A DNA stretch of 37,860 bases from Methanoregula sp. Its GTDB lineage: Archaea; Halobacteriota; Methanomicrobia; Methanomicrobiales; Methanospirillaceae. The notes beneath the pieces are model-generated. The model saw nothing but the letters and a program-made list of their open reading frames with translations, searched no databases and was not told the DNA's origin. Location of the stretch: contig PLLR01000024.1 in NCBI GenBank assembly GCA_003141335.1, positions 1 to 37,860 on the forward strand, given 5' to 3'. Positions 37,860 through 37,860 of the stretch are shown one piece after another. The position numbers and the translations under genes are program-made. Positions within the stretch are counted from its first letter, which is position 1. Each line of letters starts with the position of its first letter.

Positions 37860-37860
37860 T

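Noticed and set aside
1-37860. CRISPR array, restriction-modification or other defence operon
   Set aside because: No regularly spaced repeats, Cas proteins, methylase/REase pairs or known defence modules seen on reading the window and ORF track.

Overview
The window looks like a methanogenic euryarchaeal chromosome segment, most similar in gene content and style to Methanomicrobiales/Methanoregula (inferred from protein content; no search was run). About 25 kb (roughly 9.7-35.3 kb) is ordinary core genome: class II LysRS, a disulfide oxidoreductase, an NrpR-domain protein, a TrmB-type regulator, cupin Pgi, NadE, an RCK K+ channel, a TtuA/Ncs6-like thiolase, Rio2-DUF460-ThiL, two tRNA-Ala, Gar1-TFB, PHP-SRP19//HypB, S8e, DUF2240, S6e, aIF5B and tRNA-His. 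The two flanks are accessory. The left flank (1-9.75 kb) has a KamA-family radical SAM enzyme with atypical substrate-site residues, an AT-rich glycosyltransferase cassette between transposase remnants, an intact-ended IS with 15-bp inverted repeats, and several truncated genes (DacB-like, transglutaminase-like). The right flank (35.3-37.86 kb) has a GC-rich island joined to a frameshifted PKD/beta-helix surface-protein remnant, then an intact PKD surface protein. The two window ends carry a perfect 20-bp inverted repeat, which suggests the segment is bounded by IS copies. I saw no CRISPR array, recognisable defence operon or rRNA. No clearly new multi-gene system is evident; the best leads are the KamA paralog, an operator-like site beside the TrmB-type regulator, and a leader hairpin upstream of S8e.
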